The position numbers were made by a program, and so were the translations under genes. DNA of 64,000 nucleotides. It comes from CBDEGR01 sp965237895. GTDB lineage: Bacteria; Acidobacteriota; Terriglobia; UBA7540; JAPUME01. The notes beneath the pieces were generated by a model. That model ran no database searches and was not told the origin of the DNA. It worked only from the letters and a program-made list of their open reading frames with translations. The stretch is from positions 1,116,001-1,180,000 of the forward strand of contig CBDEGR010000002.1 in the NCBI GenBank assembly GCA_965237895.1, written 5' to 3'. Below are positions 9,224 to 16,837 of the stretch, piece after piece; position 1 is the stretch's first letter, and every line of letters starts with the position of its first letter.

Positions 9224-10489
9224 TTACTCGGCGCCGGCCGCGCTGAATTCCCACATCCCGCCGAACCTTGCGGCGGCTTGCGGCGCAGCTCTGAGCAGCG
9301 GCTCGACGCCCGCCAGGATAGCGACGGCCGTCGGCAGGCTTCCCTCTGCTGAAGCTACCGGTCCTTCGCCAGTCGAATTCTCGCTTGTCGAATTCCAGCC
9401 TGTTAAGGTGACAATGAGGGCCTCGCCGCGTTTCAACTCCGCCAGGGTGAATTGCGGCGCGCTTTCGAGCATCTGCCGGAAATTTCTCGGAGAGCCGCCC
9501 TCCCGGCCGCCTCCTCCGCCGAATCCGCCCCTTCTGCTCCGACCACCGCCCCCGGTTCTCTGGAGACTCCGCCCCAGCATGAAGGCCGTTCGCTCCGGAA
9601 GGCGGCGAAGGCGGGTTTCGGGCGCGGTCTTGATGGAAAACGTCTGGCGGGTCTTCAGGTCTTTCAGTTCGATACGGCCTTCGGCGGCGTCGACGGCGGA
9701 GACGGTGGCCGTAAAGGTGACGAACCGTCCGGCGATGATCTGTTCGGCGATCAGAATGGTTCCCTCCTCATTTTTGTCTCCCAGAATGTGAAGAAGGTCG
9801 CCCACCTGAATCTCCTCAAAGGAGCTGGGCTGTGTATCGCGGTACCGAAACGTGCCGGGAGCGTAACGGCGAATGCTGAGCGTTTCGGTCGTGTCGATGA
9901 TGAGGACAAGGGCGAGGAGATTTTCTTCACCTTCTTCTAGCTCACCTCGGAGCGAAAGCAGCCGCAGGGTGATCTCCTGCGTGAAGTCATCGACGCCGGT
10001 TACCTTTCCCACCACGCCGCGCTTTTTCCACTCCTTCTTCTCCTGCTTCTGTTTCTCTTCCAGGTCGCTCCGCGCCATGACCAGTACCAGCCGGGCCGTG
10101 ACGATGGGCGGCTTGCCGCTCGCTTGGGCGCGTACGGCCACCCGGTCGCCTTCCCGGACGTCGGCTAAGGTGATCTTGTCGGCTTGGCGAATATCTCTCT
10201 TACCGGGGCGAACCTTCAGCACCCGCGCCCCCGAAGCCACGATGACGGTTGCCGTCTTCCCGTCGTCGGTTTTCAGCGTGATGCTGCGAGCGGCTTCGTC
10301 CCTCGCCGTCACTTCCCCGAGCAGGCGCACCTGGAGCGGAGAGGTTGCTTGAGAAATTGCCGGAGAAATTGATTGACCTCGTTGCGGCGGGGCTGCCGGG
10401 AGCGGGCTTCCCAGGCATACGCCGAGGACCAGGGTGACACTCAATCGGATTCCGGGCTTGGCGAGAGTTTGAAGGGAGTGCATATTCAA
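9224..10489 (-). CDS. Exported protein with DUF5666-like repeats
   Basis: A 421-residue protein with an N-terminal signal peptide (LSVTLVLGVCLGSPLPAA). Several beta-rich segments of the form 'GEVTARDEAARSITLKTDDGK' resemble the OB-like DUF5666 repeat found in exported bacterial proteins. A Gly/Arg-rich patch (RSRRGGFGGGGGREGG) lies before the C-terminal segment. The start is either TTG at 10489 or ATG at 10483 (MHSLQT); the second is equally plausible. It is followed 29 bases later by the TonB receptor and probably shares its transcript. Function unknown. Confidence 0.75.
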   Translation of the reverse strand: MNMHSLQTLAKPGIRLSVTLVLGVCLGSPLPAAPPQRGQSISPAISQATSPLQVRLLGEVTARDEAARSITLKTDDGKTATVIVASGARVLKVRPGKRDIRQADKITLADVREGDRVAVRAQASGKPPIVTARLVLVMARSDLEEKQKQEKKEWKKRGVVGKVTGVDDFTQEITLRLLSLRGELEEGEENLLALVLIIDTTETLSIRRYAPGTFRYRDTQPSSFEEIQVGDLLHILGDKNEEGTILIAEQIIAGRFVTFTATVSAVDAAEGRIELKDLKTRQTFSIKTAPETRLRRLPERTAFMLGRSLQRTGGGGRSRRGGFGGGGGREGGSPRNFRQMLESAPQFTLAELKRGEALIVTLTGWNSTSENSTGEGPVASAEGSLPTAVAILAGVEPLLRAAPQAAARFGGMWEFSAAGAE

Positions 10490-10792
10490 TGATTCTACTA
10501 TGGTTGCTGGGGCGATGTCCGCGCCGTCGGGAGCAGATCAGCGCAGAGGAAGGAGCCCCGGCAATTTCCCCTGCTACGGACTCATTCCTCGAGGTAAACT
10601 TCCCCCCCCACTTAATTTTTAAACGCAACCAGGGGAGAATAGTTTCGCTGATTTTCACCCCGCTCCTCTGAAATACGGAGTTCTAGGGTGAAATACGGAA
10701 TTTTCCGGCCGCTATGGTACATTCTTAGGGTTACCTTCCATCTGATTCTGGAGCTGTCCGGCGGCGGGCCGGAATGACGAGGGAGTTGCGGA
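10490..10792. other. Divergent promoter region between DUF5666-like gene and galM
   Basis: About 300 bases without a supported gene separate two divergently transcribed genes. They hold an AT-rich patch (10610-10625) and a pair of 11-bp direct repeats (listed separately). I see no RNA gene. Confidence 0.6.
10669..10699 (+). promoter_or_regulatory. Paired direct repeats, candidate operator
   Basis: The sequence tgaaatacgga occurs at 10669-10679 and again at 10689-10699, exactly 20 bases apart, about two turns of the helix. The flanking bases are also partly alike (gttct and atttt follow). The pair lies about 95 bases before galM in the divergent intergenic region. The regulator is unknown. 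Confidence 0.4.
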
Positions 10793-11857
10793 ATGGTCAA
10801 AAAAGAGTCCTTCGGAAAGACGCAAGATGGCGAGGCCGTCGACCTCTATACGGTTACGAATGCCGCCGGAGCTGAAGCGCGGATTATCAATTACGGTTGC
10901 GTCATCGTCTCGCTTTCGGTCCCGGACAGGGAGGGCCGCTGGGACGACGTCGTCATGGGATTCGACATCCTGGCCGAGTACCAGACCGGCAAGCCGTACA
11001 TCGGTGCCGTGGTCGGGCGGTTCGGCAACCGCATCGCCAAGGGGCGCTTTACGCTCGACGGCGTCGAATACCAGTTGGCCGTCAATCGCGGCTTGAACCA
11101 TCTGCACGGCGGCACGAAGGGTTTCGACAAGAGGGTCTGGAGAGCGGAACCTCTCACGGCAGAGAGCGGCTCGGGTGTGAGCCTCAGCTACACCAGCCCG
11201 GACGGGGAGGAGAACTACCCGGGTACGCTCGAGGTCAACGTGACCTACCTCCTGACCGAAGAGAACGAGCTCGTCATCGGCTACCAGGCGACCACCGACA
11301 AGGCGACGCCCCTCAACCTGACCCAGCATACATATTTCAATCTGGCCGGGGACGGCAAGCGCGACGTGCTGGACCATGAGTTGGAGATCTTCGCCGACCA
11401 TTTTACTCCCCAAGATGAGACACAAATTCCCACCGGAGAGATTCGAAGCGTCGAAGGTACGCCGCTTGATTTCCGCCAGCCAACCCCGATCGGCGCGCGC
11501 ATCGGCGCCGAAGACCGGCAGATGGTAATCGGGAAGGGCTACGACCAGAACTTCGTGCTTCGCGGCGAAGGCAAAGGCAAAGGGCCGGCGCTTGCGGCCC
11601 GCGCTGTGGAGCCCCAAACGGGAAGAGTGATGGAGGTGCTGACCACCGAGCCCGCTCTGCAGTTCTTCTCCGGCAACTATGACACGGATCTAAAGGGGAA
11701 GAAGGGCCGTGTCTATAAGCCGCGCTACGGCTTCTGCCTTGAGACGCAGCACTTCCCCGACTCTCCCAACCGGCCCGAATTCCCCTCATCGACTCTCCGG
11801 CCGGGCGAGACGTTCCGTTCCCGCACGGTCTATAAGTTCTCCGTTCGGAAGGCGTAA
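10793..11857 (+). CDS. galM: Aldose 1-epimerase
   Basis: The 354-residue protein interconverts alpha and beta anomers of galactose or glucose. It has the expected landmarks of the galactose mutarotase family: GRFGNRIAKGRFTLDG, the first catalytic histidine in NHLHGGTKGFDKRVW, the second in LTQHTYFNLAGD, and the catalytic glutamate in GFCLETQHFPDSPN. Length is normal and no signal peptide is present, so it should act in the cytoplasm. ATG at 10793 follows gacgaggga. It stands alone, immediately upstream of the tRNA-Ala fragment that bounds the putative island. Confidence 0.93.
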   Translation: MVKKESFGKTQDGEAVDLYTVTNAAGAEARIINYGCVIVSLSVPDREGRWDDVVMGFDILAEYQTGKPYIGAVVGRFGNRIAKGRFTLDGVEYQLAVNRGLNHLHGGTKGFDKRVWRAEPLTAESGSGVSLSYTSPDGEENYPGTLEVNVTYLLTEENELVIGYQATTDKATPLNLTQHTYFNLAGDGKRDVLDHELEIFADHFTPQDETQIPTGEIRSVEGTPLDFRQPTPIGARIGAEDRQMVIGKGYDQNFVLRGEGKGKGPALAARAVEPQTGRVMEVLTTEPALQFFSGNYDTDLKGKKGRVYKPRYGFCLETQHFPDSPNRPEFPSSTLRPGETFRSRTVYKFSVRKA

Positions 11858-11909
11858 GTCCGACCGGTGTGTGGTTGTGCTTGGGCAGGGACTTCAGGGG
11901 TGAGGGACT

Positions 11910-11954
11910 TGGTGGACGTGAGGGGGCTCGAACCCCTGACCCCCGGCTTGCAAA
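11910..11954 (-). repeat. Direct repeat of tRNA-Ala 3' end (attR-like)
   Basis: These 45 bases match the 3' part of the tRNA-Ala at 21500-21544 (from the CCA end through the T arm, variable region and into the anticodon loop) with one mismatch, G for T at position 17 of the repeat. Past 11954 the similarity stops, so the anticodon stem is broken and this copy cannot fold as a tRNA. It marks the distal edge of the putative island. Confidence 0.85.
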
Positions 11955-12044
11955 ACCAATCGGGGCGCATTCGCTAAGTAATTGAACACAAGGCAGAAAT
12001 CCTGCAACCCATTTGAACGGCGGTAGTTAGCAGCTTGTATTGAG

Positions 12045-12081
12045 TTGCACAAGGTGCACCAAAATGGTGCACCTTGTGCAA
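12045..12081. repeat. Perfect 17-bp inverted repeat with 3-base loop
   Basis: The arm ttgcacaaggtgcacca is followed by aaa and its exact reverse complement. It lies about 90 bases inside the island from the tRNA-Ala fragment. No U tract follows on either strand, so a simple rho-independent terminator is unlikely. It may be a recombinase or directionality-factor site or a remnant of the integrase region. Confidence 0.8.
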
Positions 12082-12213
12082 GGGGTACCCACAATTTCCC
12101 CCACAGTAGAGACTTTGATTCTGACAGGTGAAGTTTCCTAGCTTAGGCCTTCGGTCGGGCTCCGCCCTCACTTTGTCCTCAGTTACCTTGCTACCTTCCT
12201 TTGGGGTGGGAAT

Positions 12214-13032
12214 TTAGGATTTTCTCGAACTTACGGCGGCTGGGCTGAAGGCTGCCGAGGAGTTGGAAAAAATCAAGCGCCCTCCATCCACCACAAGATT
12301 GATGCCGGTGATCCATTCCGCCTCGTCGGAAGCCAAGAAGGCCACGGCCCGGGCTACTTCTTCCGGAGAACCCAGCCTGCCCAGGGGAATTTTCTCCCTA
12401 ATCATCTCCTTGGCCCTAGAGGCACCCTGGCCGAGCGCTTTATCGAAAAAAGGTGTATCAATCGGTCCCGGCGAGATGGAGTTGACGCGGATTCCGGATC
12501 CGCCCAATTCGGAGGCCAGCGTTTGCGTATACATGCCAAGCGCAGCCTTGGAGACCGAGTAAAAAGAGAGGACCGGCGCCGGAATGGAACCCGCGACGCT
12601 GGAGATGTTGAGGATGCATCCGCTGCCTTTCTTCTTCATGTGGCCGAGCACGGCATGGGTGTGGGCCACGGCCGAGCGGACGTTGGCGCTCATATCCCGG
12701 TCGAAATCATCCACGGTGGACTCGCTCACCGGCTTGCTGACTCCCGCGCCGGCGTTGTTGACAAGAATGTCGAGCCCGCCGAATTCCCGAAGGGCCTTCT
12801 CGACGGCTGCGGTTGCCTGCGATGCCTCTGTCGCGTCGGCCTGAAAGGGGATCAGCCGTCCGGCGCCGAAGGAAGATGACTTCAGAATGGTTTTGGCGGC
12901 CACATTCAGCTTCTCGGAATTTCGTCCCGTAATCAAAACCGAGGCGCCTTCTCGGTGAAATAGTTCGGCAATCGCCTTGCCGATTCCTTCGCTCCCGCCG
13001 GTGATTAGAGCTCTTTTGTTCCGAAATTTCAT
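12214..13032 (-). CDS. SDR family NAD(P)-dependent oxidoreductase
   Basis: A 272-residue classical short-chain dehydrogenase. It has the Rossmann glycine motif GGSEGIGKA near residue 12, LVNNAGAG (NNAG structural motif), the catalytic Ser of ISSVAGS, YSVSK (Tyr and Lys of the active site), and SPGPIDTPF plus the C-terminal ITGINLVVDGG typical of FabG-like SDRs. About 20 residues beyond the usual end (NSSAAFSPAAVSSRKS) are Ser/Ala-rich and may not be native. Substrate unknown. It is the first gene inside the putative island, with no obvious operon partner. Confidence 0.85.
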   Translation of the reverse strand: MKFRNKRALITGGSEGIGKAIAELFHREGASVLITGRNSEKLNVAAKTILKSSSFGAGRLIPFQADATEASQATAAVEKALREFGGLDILVNNAGAGVSKPVSESTVDDFDRDMSANVRSAVAHTHAVLGHMKKKGSGCILNISSVAGSIPAPVLSFYSVSKAALGMYTQTLASELGGSGIRVNSISPGPIDTPFFDKALGQGASRAKEMIREKIPLGRLGSPEEVARAVAFLASDEAEWITGINLVVDGGRLIFSNSSAAFSPAAVSSRKS

Positions 13033-13287
13033 CGTTGCTATTGCTGTCCTTTCCGGGCCGACTTTGACCGGAATTTCCGATTTGAGCTTTGGCTTCGGCT
13101 AAAAATATACACCGGCCGCCCTGTCAAGTCAAAGTCAGAACGTCATGCCCTCTTTTTACCTAGGCCAAATTTTAAGTGATTTCCATGTTCCCTTGGTGTT
13201 AGAATCCATCTCGGTAATTCCCTAATAACTTGTAGGTTGGTATCGGGGGTCTGATTCTTGAACCCGCACTTCCCTATGGAGGAAATC

Positions 13288-13812
13288 ATGAGAGTGCTGA
13301 CCCTATGCGTTGCTATGCTCGCCTTGGCTCAACCGTTGTTCCCACAGAAGGCTGAAAGGGGCAATGTACCTTTAGTTCGGATGCCGCCTCCCAAACCCCA
13401 ACCAAGTCTTTTGGACCGGGCCAGGAAGGCGGCTCAGAAGAGGGCGGCAAGTGAAAGCAAAGACGGAAATGACCTTCTCGATGGCTGCACCCAGGCGATT
13501 CGGCTTATGAACGAAGATAGCCTTAATCCTGCACAAGGAATGCGTGGTGCACTTTGCCTTGGATACGTAGGAGGCTTCCTGGGTTCACACATGCTGATTG
13601 TTTCGTTAGCGGAAAGCCAACCATTGTTTTGCACTCCGAAGGTTGGCCTTAAACGAAGGGGCGTCCAAGTCGGACAGGCCGCACGTATCATCGTTAAATG
13701 GTTGACGGATCATCCTAAAGACCTCCATCTTGACGTAGACATACGCACTCTGCTAGCCCTAGCCGATGCCTTCCCGTGCCCAGAACCTGCACTGGAGTCG
13801 CAAGTCGAGTGA
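13288..13812 (+). CDS. Exported Rap1a/Tai-like domain protein
   Basis: The ATG at 13288 is preceded by tggaggaaatc and begins a signal peptide (MRVLTLCVAMLALAQPLFPQ); an upstream TTG at 13258 lacks this support. The mature part has the pattern LCLGYVGGFLGSH, QPLFCTPK, and HPKDLHLD followed by DAFPCPE, matching the Rap1a immunity-protein family (PF18602 type), which includes inhibitors of type VI amidase effectors as well as many exported proteins of unknown role. No cognate toxin is visible nearby, so an immunity function is not supported. A small hairpin (ctggag-aac-ctccag) follows the stop codon. Confidence 0.6.
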   Translation: MRVLTLCVAMLALAQPLFPQKAERGNVPLVRMPPPKPQPSLLDRARKAAQKRAASESKDGNDLLDGCTQAIRLMNEDSLNPAQGMRGALCLGYVGGFLGSHMLIVSLAESQPLFCTPKVGLKRRGVQVGQAARIIVKWLTDHPKDLHLDVDIRTLLALADAFPCPEPALESQVE

Positions 13813-13895
13813 AGCCTGGAGAACCTCCAGCTTGAGACCCTAGACATCCAGCGCTTCGGCAAAGGCCAAGCCCAGACCGCTTGCCCCCTCCATTT

Positions 13896-13914
13896 TTGCA
13901 CCATTTTGGTACAA
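13896..13914. repeat. Imperfect inverted repeat related to the 12045 palindrome
   Basis: The 19 bases ttgcaccattttggtacaa form a near-perfect inverted repeat (one non-complementary pair) whose core matches the loop-proximal part of the palindrome at 12045-12081 (gcaccaaaatggtgc). It lies in the gap before the EEP-family gene. It may be a second site for the same DNA-binding protein, or chance. Confidence 0.4.
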
Positions 13915-14064
13915 TTTGAGCGTGTCGTACGATGGCGATCCACCCGCCACTGAGAACAGTTCCACAGCCCAGGGCTGTGATGTAAACTCTCTCATTGGAA
14001 CTGGTACAAAATCTCGGTCAGGTCACAAGCCTGTGGCGGGCTGCAATTCTCGAGGAGATCTCCT

Positions 14065-15375
14065 ATGGTAAGCCAAGCCATCACTGATGCAGCCCGGGCG
14101 TCAGACCCCGAAGAAATCTATCGAATCATTCGAGAAGACCTGAAGCCACATTTCGCTGCACTTGCCCGTCATAATTCCACTGTGGATGTCCTTTCCGATC
14201 CGCTGTATCAATCCATCGAAGCTAAAGTGAAAAGAGTCCTAGAATCAGTAGAGTTGGTCAATCTGAGCGCCGTCGAAGCGAAGGAGAAACCAAAGTATAG
14301 TTTCCTGGTTTGGAACCTCGAGCGGGGCATTCAGTATGAGCGTCAACTGCAAGCCTTCCGCACACACAAAGACCTAAAGGACTGTGATGTCTTGATTCTG
14401 ATTGAGACCGATGTCGGTATGGCGCGATCTGGTAATCGGCCTATTGCACAGCTGCTGGCTCGCGAGCTCCAAATGAACTACGCATTCGTTCCGTGCTACT
14501 TGAATTTTGCAAAGGGCTCGGGCGTAGAATACGACGTCGGTGGAGCGAACGAACTAGGCTTGCACGGTAACGCGATCTTGAGTCGGTACCCTATTGACGC
14601 TGCTCGGCCGGTGCATCTGAAGAACGGCAAAGATAAAATGAGGGGCCGCGAAAAGCGATTGGGAAGCCAAACTGCGTTGGTAGCTGATATCCAGCTCCCC
14701 AATTTTCCGGTTACCGTCGCCGCTGTGCATCTTGACGCCCACTCCAACCAGGAGCATCGACACGATCAGATGTGCGATGTCGTCGATGGCGTACGTGACG
14801 CCCCACGGGTTATCATCGCCGGCGACTGGAACACTATGACCTTCAACTCATCAAGCGCTTTTTACTCGATCATGGGATACCTGTTGCGTGTTCTTATGGC
14901 CTGCGGTTACTCCATCATGGGTTACTTGGAACATGCTCAGGACCCTTCCAAAGTCCGCCAAGGTGGCGTCGAGAGGCTCTTCAATACGCATTTTCTGCAC
15001 CCGTACAAATGGTTCGAAAAACAACTGTTCAGCATGTTGGAGAAGCGCGGCTTCAACTACAAAGACTACAATAAGTTGGGAGAGCGCACGGCGTCGTTCT
15101 CTGTTAAGGACAGGAGCGCTTACCATAATCTTCGCGAATGGGTGCCCGATTGGTGCTTTGCCTTTATTCGTTGGGCCTTGGCCGATCTAGGAGGCGAGGC
15201 ACCACTCAAGATAGACTGGGTTGCCGCCCGTGGTGTGGGTTTTCCGGAAGAAACTAAAGTTGTCCGCGACCTGAGAGAGGGACGGCAAGTACCACTTTCC
15301 GACCACGACGCAATCCGGCTCGACGTCGTGGTCGGAAAAAGCGGGTCCGCTTGCTCCCTCCACCGAAGAGATTGA
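14065..15375 (+). CDS. Endonuclease/exonuclease/phosphatase (EEP) family protein
   Basis: A 436-residue cytoplasmic protein. All metal and catalytic landmarks of the EEP fold are visible: WNLERG (Asn/Glu metal ligands), LIETD, HLDAHS (catalytic His), GDWNT (Asp/Asn) and a terminal SDHDAIRLD (Asp-His). About 75 residues precede the domain and have no recognised fold. A short sequence, YSIMGYL, occurs twice 12 residues apart (around 14866-14933), indicating a small internal tandem duplication. ATG at 14065 follows gaggagatctcct. It may hydrolyse phosphodiesters or phosphate monoesters; the substrate cannot be read from sequence. Confidence 0.75.
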   Translation: MVSQAITDAARASDPEEIYRIIREDLKPHFAALARHNSTVDVLSDPLYQSIEAKVKRVLESVELVNLSAVEAKEKPKYSFLVWNLERGIQYERQLQAFRTHKDLKDCDVLILIETDVGMARSGNRPIAQLLARELQMNYAFVPCYLNFAKGSGVEYDVGGANELGLHGNAILSRYPIDAARPVHLKNGKDKMRGREKRLGSQTALVADIQLPNFPVTVAAVHLDAHSNQEHRHDQMCDVVDGVRDAPRVIIAGDWNTMTFNSSSAFYSIMGYLLRVLMACGYSIMGYLEHAQDPSKVRQGGVERLFNTHFLHPYKWFEKQLFSMLEKRGFNYKDYNKLGERTASFSVKDRSAYHNLREWVPDWCFAFIRWALADLGGEAPLKIDWVAARGVGFPEETKVVRDLREGRQVPLSDHDAIRLDVVVGKSGSACSLHRRD

Positions 15376-15430
15376 GCCGGTTTCCCGTCCCGCAGATCCG
15401 TCAGGTGGATCAGCGCCCTCAAGACCTGAT
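15371..15430. repeat. 60-bp direct repeat, copy A
   Basis: Sixty bases beginning attgagccggtttcccgtcc recur at 16647-16706 with three mismatches. The copy starts at the stop codon of the EEP-family gene. Together the two copies flank a segment of about 1.2 kb containing a small membrane protein, an exported methyltransferase and a second small membrane ORF. On the minus strand both copies read as the peptide LRALIH(L/M)TDLRDGKPAQ, hinting at a common coding origin. Confidence 0.8.
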
Positions 15431-15448
15431 GTGGACGCTTGGCATAGT

Positions 15449-15697
15449 TCACTTTTCCCGAATCGTCAGAACCATTCCAATCCCGCAAAGAGAGGTTGCC
15501 GTCAACACTTCCAGGAAGATGACACCGAAATTAGGTCTCATAGATCTAACCCCCGGCCATACCGTCGGAGTGAAAAAAAAGCGATAGCCCCTGCCGCGGA
15601 AATGATCCTGGCTGCCAAACTGCCACGGAACGTAGATTCCGATCCCCGACATCACCAAAAGGTAGATCACAAGCACAACCTTTCTCGCTCGGGTCAT
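15449..15697 (-). CDS. Small two-TM membrane protein
   Basis: An 82-residue protein with two hydrophobic segments (about 7-23 and 60-78) and a short soluble loop rich in aromatic residues (GRGYRFFFTPTVWPG). It begins 6 bases after the methyltransferase gene ends, so the two are very likely one transcript. I recognise the general layout from other Acidobacteria but no function. Confidence 0.6.
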   Translation of the reverse strand: MTRARKVVLVIYLLVMSGIGIYVPWQFGSQDHFRGRGYRFFFTPTVWPGVRSMRPNFGVIFLEVLTATSLCGIGMVLTIREK

Positions 15698-15703
15698 GGG
15701 TTC

Positions 15704-16420
15704 TTACCTCCTTGTCTCAGGGCGCTCTTCAGCGCCTGAGTTCGATTTCTTGAATATGAGCATGTGTTGATGCTCCAGAATGTCGAACCGCCGGGCAAGG
15801 ACGAGGCCGGCAAGCTTCAGCTCCCCCACAATCTGGGATTCTTCCATCTTGTGGAGCACCCGGATGTATTCGTAGTCCGCCTTGTACTCGATGATCATGA
15901 CCCGCCCGGAGGGCTTCAGCGCCTCCCGAAGACGCCTCATCAGCGCGATGGGCTTTTGGAACTCGTGGTAGGCATCCACGATGAAGACCAGGTCCACGAT
16001 CGCGGGAGGCAATTTCGGGTCGGCGGTTTCCCCCAAGACAGGCTCGACGTTGGTTAGTTTCATCCGCCCGATTTTTTCCCGAATCAGGTCCAGCATCTCC
16101 TGCTGGATATCGACGGCGTAAACTTTCCCTTCTTTGCCGACGCGCCGCGCGAGGCGCACCGTAAAGAAACCCGACCCTGCGCCTACGTCAGCCACCACGT
16201 TGCCCGGGCGGATGTTGAGCGCGTCCAGGACCGCTTCGGGCTTTTCCATCTCTACTCTTTCAAGTCGTTCCAGCCATGGGGCGCCGTGGAAAGAGAGGAT
16301 GTCGGCCGGTTGCCGGGCCGGTGGCGCATCCTCCCGGCCGGAGGCGAGCCTTATGCCCAGCGTGATGCAGCCGAGCAGGACGGCAAGTAGGACCAGCCGG
16401 ATATGCTTCATTTCTTTCAT
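15704..16420 (-). CDS. Exported class I SAM-dependent methyltransferase
   Basis: About 238 residues from ATG 16420 (ATG 16411 is an alternative). The N-terminus is a signal peptide or anchor (IRLVLLAVLLGCITLGIRLASG). The body is a class I methyltransferase: VVADVGAGSGFFTVRLARR is SAM motif I, VYAVDIQ carries the acidic ribose-binding residue, and FIVDAYHEFQ and PSGRVMIIEYK are later core motifs. A SAM enzyme outside the cytoplasm would lack an obvious cofactor supply, so it is probably membrane-anchored with a cytoplasmic domain. Target unknown. It shares a transcript with the two-TM protein that follows. Confidence 0.75.
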   Translation of the reverse strand: MKEMKHIRLVLLAVLLGCITLGIRLASGREDAPPARQPADILSFHGAPWLERLERVEMEKPEAVLDALNIRPGNVVADVGAGSGFFTVRLARRVGKEGKVYAVDIQQEMLDLIREKIGRMKLTNVEPVLGETADPKLPPAIVDLVFIVDAYHEFQKPIALMRRLREALKPSGRVMIIEYKADYEYIRVLHKMEESQIVGELKLAGLVLARRFDILEHQHMLIFKKSNSGAEERPETRR

Positions 16421-16466
16421 AGGGCACACTCAGTCCGGTTGGGTGGATAGTTTCGTCCGGCGCGTT

Positions 16467-16604
16467 TCACAATTGTTTCCCCTTCACGGCGAGAGGTTTG
16501 GGAGGGGCACGGGACGCCACCCACCGCCTCCACGGTTTTTGGAACAGGGACATCCCGCCCAGATAAAAATATCCCGTAACAAAAAGGGTCAGGAAGAGGA
16601 CCAT
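16467..16604 (-). CDS. Possible small single-TM protein (45 aa)
   Basis: An ATG at 16604 opens a 45-codon frame starting with a hydrophobic segment (MVLFLTLFVTGYFYLGGM) followed by a basic, Pro-containing tail (KPWRRWVASRAPPKP). The positive-inside layout is credible for a small membrane protein. It ends about 50 bases before the methyltransferase start and would be the first gene of that transcript. No family recognised. Confidence 0.4.
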   Translation of the reverse strand: MVLFLTLFVTGYFYLGGMSLFQKPWRRWVASRAPPKPLAVKGKQL

Positions 16605-16646
16605 TTTACTGCCCCGAAATTATTTCACAATTTCCTCTTGACGGCA

Positions 16647-16706
16647 ATTGAGCCGGTTTCCCGTCCCGCAGATCGGTCATGTGGATCAGCGCCCTCAAGA
16701 CCTAAT
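16647..16706. repeat. 60-bp direct repeat, copy B
   Basis: Matches 15371-15430 at 57 of 60 positions in the same orientation. Copy B lies in non-coding DNA between the methyltransferase transcript and the S53-like peptidase gene. The pair could record a duplication or the insertion of a small module. Confidence 0.8.
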
Positions 16707-16837
16707 GAGGGTTCTTGCTGTTAGAGGAAGTTTGGACCCAATTCAATAATCACGCAGAACAATGTGCCCGGCTCTTCTTGCCTACGAACCTCACGATAGA
16801 CTGGCAAGATAGTGGCAAGAAGTCTATCGATTGTTGC

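Larger units (their letters stand above)
16430..16837. other. Intergenic region around the second 60-bp repeat
   Basis: About 400 bases between the methyltransferase start and the peptidase stop. It contains the possible 45-residue membrane ORF and repeat copy B. The stretch 16707-16837 holds nothing I can identify. Confidence 0.5.

Noticed and set aside
13288..13812. Rap1a-like protein as part of a toxin-immunity system
   Set aside because: No neighbouring effector, amidase or secretion gene; the fold also occurs in many exported proteins without that role.
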